Shown here: positions 44,733 to 51,620 of the stretch, piece after piece
How positions within the stretch are numbered: position 1 is the stretch's first letter
Layout of the letters: the number at the start of each line of letters is the position of its first letter
Assembly (NCBI RefSeq): GCF_001485535.1
Contig: NZ_BCMZ01000001.1
Span: forward strand, 2,480,001-2,544,000
Reading direction: 5' to 3'
Length of the DNA: 64,000 bases
DNA from: Halobacterium sp. CBA1132
GTDB lineage: Archaea; Halobacteriota; Halobacteria; Halobacteriales; Halobacteriaceae
Position numbers and translations under genes: made by a program
Notes under the pieces: model-generated
Told to the model about the DNA's origin: nothing
Seen by the model: the letters and a program-made list of their open reading frames with translations, nothing else
Databases searched by the model: none

Positions 44733-45580
44733 TGCCGCACCAGTGTACGAACTGCGGGCACGTCTTCGCGGACGGCTCCAAGGAGATGCTGTCCGGGTGT
44801 CCCGACTGCGGCGGGAACAAGTTCCAGTACCACCCCGGCGAGGTCGAGGACTCCCAGCCAGCGGACCCGCCGGCGGACGCCGACTCGCCGGACCCGCCCG
44901 AACCCGAGGGCGGGTCGGTCGCGGGCGCGGTCGGCCGCGCGGCGAACAAAGTCCGGGACGCCGTGACCAGCGATCCCGACCCCGCAGCGCGTACGACGGG
45001 CGACGACGCCGACGCCGATACTGATGCTGTAGACGCTTCCGCGTCCCCCGACGCGGCGGATACTCCGAGCGCTGGTGAACCGTCGAACAGCGCCGACGCC
45101 GATGTCGACGCCCCTGCATCCGAACCGGAGGCGGCCGCGGACGACGCCGCTGCATCTGAATCGGAAGCACCGGCGGCCGTCGACGAGGCCAGTGCTGCCA
45201 GCCCCGACGCACCCGAAACGGGGGGCGAGTCGGCTGGCGCAGACTCTTCGGAAGCCATCGACGCGGACACCGCGACCGACAGCGAGGACGCCGCGCAGGC
45301 GGACGCGCGCAGTTCCGTCGTCGACACCGACTCGCTGCCAGACGCACCCTCCGAGGGGCGCGTCGTCAAGGAACCCGACGACTCCGAGGACCGTCCGGGC
45401 CTCGAAGACCTCCGGCAGGAACTCAACGACCAGTTCGAATCCATCCGCATCGTCGCGCCCGGACAGTACGAACTCAACCTCATGGAGCTGTACGACCGCC
45501 AAGAGTACATCATCGCGCTCCAAGAGGACGGCCAGTACGTCATCGAAGTGCCGGACGCGTGGGAGACCGAAGACGAGTAG
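44732..45580 (+). CDS. oapC: Zn-ribbon protein, origin-associated, with long acidic linker
   Basis: This 282-residue protein starts with a zinc ribbon, CTNCGHVFADGSKEMLSGCPDCGG (C5, C8, C23, C26), and ends with a conserved folded domain (RPGLEDLRQELNDQFESIRIVAPGQYELNLMELYDRQEYIIALQEDGQYVIEVPD, about 225-278). In between is a low-complexity stretch of about 180 residues rich in A, D, S, E and P. The two ends look like the archaeal OapC/Zn-ribbon proteins and the linker is the halophilic filler. It shares the GTPase operon. Confidence 0.8.
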   Translation: MPHQCTNCGHVFADGSKEMLSGCPDCGGNKFQYHPGEVEDSQPADPPADADSPDPPEPEGGSVAGAVGRAANKVRDAVTSDPDPAARTTGDDADADTDAVDASASPDAADTPSAGEPSNSADADVDAPASEPEAAADDAAASESEAPAAVDEASAASPDAPETGGESAGADSSEAIDADTATDSEDAAQADARSSVVDTDSLPDAPSEGRVVKEPDDSEDRPGLEDLRQELNDQFESIRIVAPGQYELNLMELYDRQEYIIALQEDGQYVIEVPDAWETEDE

Positions 45581-45595
45581 CTCCCGCGAGCAGTC

Positions 45596-45752
45596 CCGAC
45601 TCCATCCTCACTCGTTCTTCGGATCCTATTCTCCGACTCCATCCTCACTCGTTCTTCCGACCCCATCCTCACCCGCCCTTCCGACTCCATCCTCACTCGT
45701 TCTTCCGACCCCATCCTCACCTGCCCTTCCGACCCCATCCTCACCTGCCCTT
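45596..45752 (+). repeat. Tandem 24-nt repeat, six units
   Basis: Units at 45596-45619, 45633-45656, 45657-45680, 45681-45704, 45705-45728 and 45729-45752 begin ccga(c) and contain catcctcac. Two versions alternate, one ending cgttctt and the other cctgccctt or cccgccctt. A 13-nt interruption follows unit 1. The region sits between oapC and the MATE gene, with no gene of its own. Confidence 0.85.
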
Positions 45753-45845
45753 CTGACCCAACCTTTTCGACTCCGTTCTTTCGAACCCACGATAGGTTGC
45801 CGCCTGCCGAAGTTGTTTTCCGCGGCGACGAGACGCTCCGAGTAG

Positions 45846-47315
45846 ATGAGTCTGCGTCGCCGCGCGGAGGCCCTCGTCGCCGCGTTTCCCGCGCTGCTGG
45901 CTCGCCTCGGCCTCGTCGACCGCCGGAAAGGCGAGGAGGCGTTCAACCTCGCGCTTCCCGCGATGGTGACCGGCGGCCTGCGCACCGTGCTCCGGACGAC
46001 GGACTTCCTGATGGTGAGCATCGCCGCCGGCGACGTCGCCGTCGCCGCGCTGGAGTTCGGGTTCCAATACTACTTCATCCCGTTCGGCCTCGCGCTCGCG
46101 CTCACCAGCGGCACAATCAGCGTCGTCTCACGGCTGAAGGGAGCGGGCGAGGACGCGAAAGCGGACTTCGCCATCAAGCAGTCGCTGTGGCTCTCGCTGC
46201 TCGTGTCGGTCCCGCTCACGCTCGGCGCGTGGCTGTACGCCGACCCGCTCGTTGGACTGCTCGCCAGCGACGCGGAGACGGCGGCGCTGGGCGCGGACTA
46301 CCTCCGCGTGGTGATGCTGTCGGTCGTGTTCCGGTTCTGGAGCATGATCGCTGCGCGGGCGCTCGCGGGCGCCGGCGACACCCGCACGCCGATGTACGTG
46401 CGCCTCGTGACGCTACCGACGAACGTCGCGTTGAACGCGCTGCTCATCTTCGGGCTGTTCGGGTTCCCGAAACTCGACGTCGTCGGCGCGGCGTGGGGGA
46501 CCGCTGTTGCGAACGCGCTCGCGGGCGTCGTCTTCTTCGCCGTGTTGCTCTCCGGGCGGTGGAGCGTCACGCTGCGACTCCGCGGCAAGCAGTGGGACTG
46601 GGGCGTCGCCCGCGAAATCGTGCGCGTCGCGCTCCCGCTGGCGGGCACGCGCCTCTCGCGGACGTTCGGCCGGTTCCCATTCCTGTTCGTGCTCGGCGTG
46701 CTCGGCACGCCCGTGGTCGCGGCGTACGCCATCGGCCGGCGCGTGATGTTGCTGGCGCTGATGCCGGCGTGGGGGTACTCGACGGCGTCCAGCACGCTCG
46801 TCGGGCAGCGCCTCGGCGCGGGCGACCCCGACGAGGCCGCCGACTACGGCTGGCAGACGCTGCGCATCGCGCTCGTCACCCAGTTGCTCATCGGCGCGGG
46901 CATTTTTCTCGCGGCGACACCCATCGCGCAGGCGTTCGGGGCGACCGACGTGGGCCTCACGGTGACGTTCATCCGCGTCTTCGGGCTGAGCGTCGCCGGC
47001 TTCTCCGTGTCGCGCACGCTCCGCGGCGGCCTCCGCGGCGCTGGCGACACCCGCTGGCCGTTCTACGGCGCCGTCGCGGGCACGTACCTCGTTCGGCTCC
47101 CGCTGGCGTTCGCCGCGCTCCCCGCGAGTTTCGCTGTCGGGCCGTTCGCGCTCGGGCCGCTCTCGATTCCCGCCGTCTCGCCGGGCATGGGTCTCGGGCT
47201 GACGGCCATCTTCGCGGCCATCCTCGGGGACATGTACGTGCGCGCGGCCGTCAACTTCGTGCGCTTCAAGTCCGGGGCGTGGCGCGCGTACGGCGTGAAG
47301 ACGCCCGCGGAGTGA
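45846..47315 (+). CDS. MATE-family multidrug exporter
   Basis: This 489-residue membrane protein has twelve predicted helices in two related halves, the MATE fold, e.g. GLRTVLRTTDFLMVSIAAGDVAVAALEFGFQ and ALAGAGDTRTPMYVRLV, which recurs as GLRGAGDTRWPFYGAVA in the second half. It exports drugs or metabolites in exchange for Na+ or H+. The start ATG at 45846 gives the basic MSLRRRAEALVAAF. It stands alone between the tandem repeat and the small gene at 47375. Confidence 0.9.
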   Translation: MSLRRRAEALVAAFPALLARLGLVDRRKGEEAFNLALPAMVTGGLRTVLRTTDFLMVSIAAGDVAVAALEFGFQYYFIPFGLALALTSGTISVVSRLKGAGEDAKADFAIKQSLWLSLLVSVPLTLGAWLYADPLVGLLASDAETAALGADYLRVVMLSVVFRFWSMIAARALAGAGDTRTPMYVRLVTLPTNVALNALLIFGLFGFPKLDVVGAAWGTAVANALAGVVFFAVLLSGRWSVTLRLRGKQWDWGVAREIVRVALPLAGTRLSRTFGRFPFLFVLGVLGTPVVAAYAIGRRVMLLALMPAWGYSTASSTLVGQRLGAGDPDEAADYGWQTLRIALVTQLLIGAGIFLAATPIAQAFGATDVGLTVTFIRVFGLSVAGFSVSRTLRGGLRGAGDTRWPFYGAVAGTYLVRLPLAFAALPASFAVGPFALGPLSIPAVSPGMGLGLTAIFAAILGDMYVRAAVNFVRFKSGAWRAYGVKTPAE

Positions 47316-47343
47316 CCGACGGCTCGCGGCCGCGAACGCCCGC

Positions 47344-47351
47344 AATTTAAG
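47344..47351 (+). promoter_or_regulatory. TATA box for the 27-residue gene
   Basis: aatttaag is centred 28 bases before the ATG at 47375. Confidence 0.55.
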
Positions 47352-47374
47352 TCGCCGCGGGCGAACGCTCGGGT

Positions 47375-47458
47375 ATGAGCACTGCAACGAAGTACGTCGC
47401 TGCGACCGTCGGCCTCGCGGCCGTGCTGGGGCTGCTAATCGCCGTCAACGTCGCGTAG
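47375..47458 (+). CDS. Single-helix membrane peptide of 27 residues
   Basis: The frame reads MSTATKYVAATVGLAAVLGL plus LIAVNVA, one transmembrane helix. The TATA box at 47344-47351 is 28 bases upstream, and its stop TAG (47456-47458) is directly followed by the ATG of the next gene, TAGATG, so the two share an mRNA and coupled translation. A random frame in such a tight arrangement is unlikely, but the peptide is small. Confidence 0.55.
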   Translation: MSTATKYVAATVGLAAVLGLLIAVNVA

Positions 47459-48235
47459 ATGTTCTCTGAGCGCGACCTCTCGGGCGAGCTCGCGGCGGTC
47501 CGGGAGGCGTACGCGCCGGACGCACTCGTCCTCGACTGCGAGAAGGACTTCCAGACGCTGCCACCCGAGCACCGCGACGACCTCGCGATGCTCACCGAGT
47601 CGCTGTCGCCCAGCGAGTACGACGCCGAGTGGCTCCCCGAGGACGCCCCGGAGATTCTGTCCCGTCTCGCGTCGACAGACTTCGTCGTCGGCGCGCCCGG
47701 CGACGGCGCCGTCGCGTGGACCACACAGACCGACCCGCCGGTCGTCTTCGTGAAGGCGCGCATCGAGGGGACGCCCGAGGCGTTCGCGGAGTTCCTCATC
47801 GCGGAAGCCCTCGTGGAGGCGGGACTGGACCTCCCCGAGCAGTTCCTCGGCTTCTTCGGGGAGCGGTACCGCGCGTTCGACGACGCCGTCGACGCCGACC
47901 CGACCTCCGTCTACCAACTCGCGTCGGCGTGCTGCGACGCCTACTGTGGTCTCCACACGCGCGAGGAGTTCGAGACGTGGGCCGACGACTACCCCGGCCT
48001 CCACGAGGCGTGGGTGGACGCAGGCGAGCGCGTCACCGGCCGCATCGACGGCCTCCCGCAGGAGATTGCGCGCGGCGAGACGTCGTTCTCGGAGGCCGCG
48101 GAACTGGCGTGCAGCGCGGTCAAACACGATGTCGACCTGCCGGCGCCGTTCGCGGCGCTGGACACGCTCTCGTACCGCCGTCACGGCGCGAGCTACGCGG
48201 TGACGTGGGCACAGAAAGTCTTCGACGCGGAGTAG
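47459..48235 (+). CDS. Haloarchaeal protein of unknown function (258 residues)
   Basis: This 258-residue soluble, acidic protein has no membrane segment or signal. Its conserved-looking parts are RDLSGELAAVREAYAPDALVLDCEKDFQTLPPEH, FVVGAPGDGAVAWTTQTDPPVVFVKARIEG and DLPEQFLGFFGERYRAFD. It contains several aromatic/acidic patches and CCDAYCGLH, which could bind metal. I do not recognise the family with certainty. It is translated right after the 27-residue peptide. Confidence 0.75.
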   Translation: MFSERDLSGELAAVREAYAPDALVLDCEKDFQTLPPEHRDDLAMLTESLSPSEYDAEWLPEDAPEILSRLASTDFVVGAPGDGAVAWTTQTDPPVVFVKARIEGTPEAFAEFLIAEALVEAGLDLPEQFLGFFGERYRAFDDAVDADPTSVYQLASACCDAYCGLHTREEFETWADDYPGLHEAWVDAGERVTGRIDGLPQEIARGETSFSEAAELACSAVKHDVDLPAPFAALDTLSYRRHGASYAVTWAQKVFDAE

Positions 48236-48252
48236 CGCGGCTGTTCTGCGGC

Positions 48253-48831
48253 TCAGTAGTCGGCGGCGACGTCGCCGCTCTCGTCGAGTTCGACGACCAC
48301 GTCGCTCTCCGCGCGGAACGCGTCGAGCGTGTCGTCGTCGTGGACCTCCCGGGAGACGTGGACGAGCGCGACGGCGTCGTGTTCGTCCAGCAGGTCGCCG
48401 AGTCGCTGCAGGGCGTCGAGCGCGCGGTCCTCGTCGGCGTAGTACGCCAGTTCCGTCAGGGAGTCGAAGCTTACGCGGCGCTTGCCGGGGTTGTCGGTGA
48501 GGAACTGGTCGACGGCCGCGAGGATGCCGTCGACGTCGTCGGGCGCGGAGACGTAGTGGATGTGGCTGGCGCCGCGGCGCGAGTAGCCGCGGTCGACGGA
48601 GAGCGTGTCCAGAATCTCGGCGCTGTCCTCGTCGACGTCGTAGTACTCCAGTTTCTGCGTGACCTCGCGCGCGGTGGTTCGCGTGGAGACGACGAGGAAG
48701 TTGTCCGTGTCCGTCTTCAGGAAGTCGGTGTCCATGCGGTCGGTCTCGCCGGTGCTGGGGTGGAGCAGCAACACGACGGTACCGCCCGGGACGGAGTCGG
48801 GCGCTCCGTCGATGGCGAGGTCGTAGTCCAT
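48253..48831 (-). CDS. RecA/KaiC-like protein without a clear Walker A
   Basis: This 192-residue protein starts MDYDLAIDGAPDSVPGGTVVLLLHPSTGETDRMDTDFL. The segment HPSTGETDRM occupies the place of a P-loop but lacks the GKT/S ending, so ATP binding is doubtful. Later parts have the RecA-fold order: FLVVSTRTTAREV, KRRVSFDSLTELAYY and AVALVHVSREVHDD. It resembles haloarchaeal KaiC-like or HTR-like regulators with lost ATPase. It converges on the 258-residue gene 17 bases away. Confidence 0.65.
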   Translation of the reverse strand: MDYDLAIDGAPDSVPGGTVVLLLHPSTGETDRMDTDFLKTDTDNFLVVSTRTTAREVTQKLEYYDVDEDSAEILDTLSVDRGYSRRGASHIHYVSAPDDVDGILAAVDQFLTDNPGKRRVSFDSLTELAYYADEDRALDALQRLGDLLDEHDAVALVHVSREVHDDDTLDAFRAESDVVVELDESGDVAADY

Positions 48832-48884
48832 ACCGCAGGAAAGCGTCTACGCGGTCTTAACCTTCGGGGTCGGGGAGAGAAGTG

Positions 48885-49103
48885 GTGTTCAGGTGAGAAA
48901 CATCCAGCAGTAGCGTTGTGGGGAACCGCTGAAAGCCCTCGGCTGTCTCGGCTCCCGCGGCTCGCTGCGCGCGTTCGCTCGCGTTGCTCGCTCTCGTGCT
49001 TGCGTCGCCGGGGTTCGCCGAGACGCCTCGCCCTTTCAATCCACCAGGAGACCGGTTGATTCATCGGCTGATGCTGACTGGGAGTACACTTTCATCCGAA
49101 CAT
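48885..49103. mobile_element. MITE-like element, copy 1 (degenerate ends)
   Basis: A 219-bp element without a gene is similar along its full length to 49624-49843. Its ends are gtgttcaggtgag and ttcatccgaacat, an imperfect inverted repeat (9 of 13). A 20-nt stretch ctcgctgcgcgcgttcgctc lies at the same offset (76 bases from the left end) in both copies. It fills the gap between 48832 and 49134. Confidence 0.75.
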
Positions 49104-49134
49104 CGTGGAGGGAAGGACCAGCGCCGCTGGTGCT

Positions 49135-49572
49135 TCAGAACACGCTGTCGGCGGTCGCGGCGCCGACGACGCTGAAGATGGCGCCCACGCAGACGGCCTT
49201 CGCGGTGAGCGCCGCGATGTCCGGGAGCGCGGTCCCGAGTTCGAGCTGCCCGGCGAACGTCGTGGGCGCGGTGACTGCTATCGCGAGCACGAGCACCGAG
49301 CCGTAGGAGACGCCCATCAGGGAGACGAACCGAATCGGGACGCCGGCGACTTCGGCCTCGCGGTCGGGGTCGCGGTCGTCGTCGGCCTCGTAGAGCGCGC
49401 CGTAGCCGATGGCGAACACGACGACGACGGTCGCGAGCACGTGGAACCACTGCATCCGGCTGGCGAGCAGCCACACCTCCTCGGTGACGACGAACGGCCC
49501 CGCGAGCAGGAAGCCGCCGACGACCTGCTGGGCGGTGTCCGCGACCCGGTAGCGTTTGCTTCGGCCGACCAT
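49135..49572 (-). CDS. DUF2391 membrane protein
   Basis: This 145-residue protein has four hydrophobic segments (about 17-33, 43-60, 82-102, 121-142) and is probably a DUF2391 (TIGR02587) integral membrane protein. Start MVGRSKRYRVADTAQQVVGGF at the ATG 49570-49572. Both its flanks are MITE-like copies (48885-49103, 49624-49843), so its promoter lies in or beside copy 2. The role of the family is unknown. Confidence 0.8.
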   Translation of the reverse strand: MVGRSKRYRVADTAQQVVGGFLLAGPFVVTEEVWLLASRMQWFHVLATVVVVFAIGYGALYEADDDRDPDREAEVAGVPIRFVSLMGVSYGSVLVLAIAVTAPTTFAGQLELGTALPDIAALTAKAVCVGAIFSVVGAATADSVF

Positions 49573-49623
49573 ACCGGCCAGTCGTGGACGCCGGGGAAAA
49601 CGTCTGCGGGTCTCGGAGCGGCA

Positions 49624-49843
49624 GTGTTCAGATAAGCAGCGATAACTGGAGCTGTTGGCGTTGCCTTTTGAAAGCCCTCGGCGTTCTCGACTCCCGCGAC
49701 TCGCTGCGCGCGTTCGCTCCCGCTGGTCGCTCACGTGCTTGCATCGTCGGGGTTCGTCGAGAACGCCTCGCCCTTTCGATCCGCCAGGAAACCGGCTGGA
49801 GCGTCGGCTGGAACTGCGAACGGATGCGTCCTTATCTGAACAC
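49624..49843. mobile_element. MITE-like element, copy 2 with perfect 13-bp terminal inverted repeats
   Basis: gtgttcagataag (49624-49636) and cttatctgaacac (49831-49843) are perfect inverted repeats 220 bp apart. There is no gene inside. It is similar to copy 1, including acgcctcgccctttc near the right part. No target duplication is visible. It fills the gap between 49573 and 49897, so it also lies before the methyltransferase gene. Confidence 0.85.
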
Positions 49844-49897
49844 CACCCTCGGAGCCGTCCCAGCGGGTTTTTGCCCGGGCCGGTCGTCGCGTCCACC

Positions 49898-50575
49898 ATG
49901 AGCGTTCGCGAGGAGTTCGACGAGTGGGCGGCGTCGGGCCGCGACAAGGGAATGGAGGACCGCCACTGGCACACCGCCAAGCACGTGCTCGCGCGGATGC
50001 CCGTCGAGGCCGACGACTACGTGCTCGATTTGGGGACCGGGAGCGGGTACGCGCTGCGCGCGCTCCGCGAGCGGGGCATCGCTCGCGGCTACGGGCTCGA
50101 CGGCGCGCCGGAGATGGCGCGCAACGCCCGGTCGTACACCGACGACGACCGAATCGGCTACGTGGTCGGGGACTTCGGGAGTCTGCCGTTCGCCGACGAC
50201 AGCGTCGACCACGTGTTCTCGATGGAGGCGTTCTACTACGCCAGCGACCCCCACGAGACGCTCGAAGAGATTCGGCGCGTCCTCGCGCCCGGCGGGACGT
50301 TCTACTGCGCGGTGAACTACTACGAGGAGAACGTCCACAGCCACGACTGGCAGCAGAACATCACCGTGGAGATGACGCGCTGGGCCAAGGCCGAGTACCG
50401 CGAGGCGTTCCGGGACGCCGGCCTGCACGTCGCCGAGCAGGACAACGTCGCGGACCGCGACGTGGAAATTCCGACAGCCTCGGAGTTCCCCTACGAGGGC
50501 TTCGAGACGCGCGAGGACATGGTCGAACGCTATCGCACGTACGGGACGCTGCTGACCGTCGGCGTCGCGCCCTGA
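49898..50575 (+). CDS. SAM-dependent methyltransferase (UbiE-like)
   Basis: This 225-residue class I methyltransferase has motif I VLDLGTGSGYALR (about 43-55), motif II-like GYGLDGAPEMARNAR and motif IV FADDSVDHVFSMEAFYYA. The GTGSG loop binds SAM. C-terminal helices probably hold the substrate, which I cannot identify. Start ATG 49898 lies 55 bases after the MITE copy 2 end. It stands alone. Confidence 0.9.
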   Translation: MSVREEFDEWAASGRDKGMEDRHWHTAKHVLARMPVEADDYVLDLGTGSGYALRALRERGIARGYGLDGAPEMARNARSYTDDDRIGYVVGDFGSLPFADDSVDHVFSMEAFYYASDPHETLEEIRRVLAPGGTFYCAVNYYEENVHSHDWQQNITVEMTRWAKAEYREAFRDAGLHVAEQDNVADRDVEIPTASEFPYEGFETREDMVERYRTYGTLLTVGVAP

Positions 50576-50600
50576 CTCGGCGGAGCACGAATCCCGAGAC

Positions 50601-51620
50601 TCACAGTAGCGTTGCGTCTTCGGGGCGGAACCCGAGCACTGCGTCTCCCGTCGGCGGCTCGTCCCGGGTCTTCACGAGCACTTCCCTCCCGTCCCAGTCG
50701 CAGTGCGCGCGGTAGGCGTCGCCGAGGAACTCCACGCTCTGTACCCGCACCCCGAACTGATTCTGTTCGCAGTCGAAGTGGAGGGACTCTGGGCGGACAC
50801 AGACCGTCGCTCGTCCGTCGAAGCGTTTCCCAACGTCGAGCTCCGTCTCGCCCACGCGGACCGAACACCCCTCCGTTTCGACTGGAGGTTTCCCGTCGAA
50901 GACGTTGTTGTCGCCGACGAACTCCGCGACGAACCGCGACGCCGGCTCTCGGTAGACCTCTTCCGGCGTCCCCACTTGCTCGACGCGGCCCGCGTTCAAC
51001 ACGGCGACGCGGTCCGAAATCGCCAGCGCCTCACTCTGGTCGTGCGTGACGTAGACGGTCGTAATCGACAACTCCGACTGAATCTGTTTGACCTGCACGC
51101 GGAGGCGCTCCCGGAGGCGGGCGTCCAGCGCGCTCATCGGCTCGTCCAGCAGGAGGACGTCCGGCTCCGGCGCGAGCGCGCGAGCCAGCGCCACGCGTTG
51201 CTGTTGGCCGCCCGAAAGTTCCCCGGGGTCGCGGTCGCCGAACTCCGCCAAGTCCACGAGTTCCAGTAGCTCCGCGACGCGCTCGTCGGTCGTCTGCCCC
51301 GCGGGCGGGTCGCGGAACCGGAGGCCGTACGCGACGTTCTCCGCGACGGTCATGTGCGGGAACAGCGCGTAGCTCTGGAAGACGATGCCGACGTCGCGGT
51401 CCTCCGGCGGCGTGCCCGCCACGGAGTCGCCGCCGAAGCGCACGTCGCCGGCGTCCGGCTGCTCGAAGCCCGCAATCAGGCGCAGCGTCGTCGTCTTCCC
51501 GCACCCCGAGGGGCCGACGAGCGTGAAGAACTCGCCGTCCTCGACGGCCAGCGAGACGTCGTCGACGGCGGTCGTCGCGCCGAACTCGCGGGTCACGCCG
51601 TCCAGTTGGAGGCTCGTCAC
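50601..51620 (-). CDS. thiQ: ABC transporter ATPase, thiamine/spermidine/iron group
   Basis: This 339-residue ATPase has Walker A GPSGCGKTT (36-44), Q-loop FQSYALFPHMTVAENV, signature LSGGQQQR (135-142), Walker B LLLDEP (156-161) and a C-terminal TOBE domain (about 240-339), as in the MalK/PotA/ThiQ group. It is the last gene of a thiB-thiP-thiQ type operon. Its start overlaps the permease stop (ATGA, 51617-51620). An ORB-like sequence lies in its coding region at 50866-50887. Confidence 0.85.
   Translation of the reverse strand: MTSLQLDGVTREFGATTAVDDVSLAVEDGEFFTLVGPSGCGKTTTLRLIAGFEQPDAGDVRFGGDSVAGTPPEDRDVGIVFQSYALFPHMTVAENVAYGLRFRDPPAGQTTDERVAELLELVDLAEFGDRDPGELSGGQQQRVALARALAPEPDVLLLDEPMSALDARLRERLRVQVKQIQSELSITTVYVTHDQSEALAISDRVAVLNAGRVEQVGTPEEVYREPASRFVAEFVGDNNVFDGKPPVETEGCSVRVGETELDVGKRFDGRATVCVRPESLHFDCEQNQFGVRVQSVEFLGDAYRAHCDWDGREVLVKTRDEPPTGDAVLGFRPEDATLL
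50866..50887 (-). promoter_or_regulatory. ORB-like sequence inside the thiQ coding region
   Basis: On the minus strand it reads ctccagtcgaaacggagggg followed by tg; the 20-nt core tccagtcgaaacggaggggt is identical to the intergenic site at 17431-17461. The sequence encodes a loop in the TOBE domain, where codon choice is free, so a binding role is possible but chance cannot be excluded. Confidence 0.4.

Noticed and set aside
45075-45845. Frame with an SSPALPTPSSLVLPTPSS-like repeat
   Set aside because: It is the 24-nt DNA repeat read as protein; no start or promoter, and overlaps oapC in another frame.
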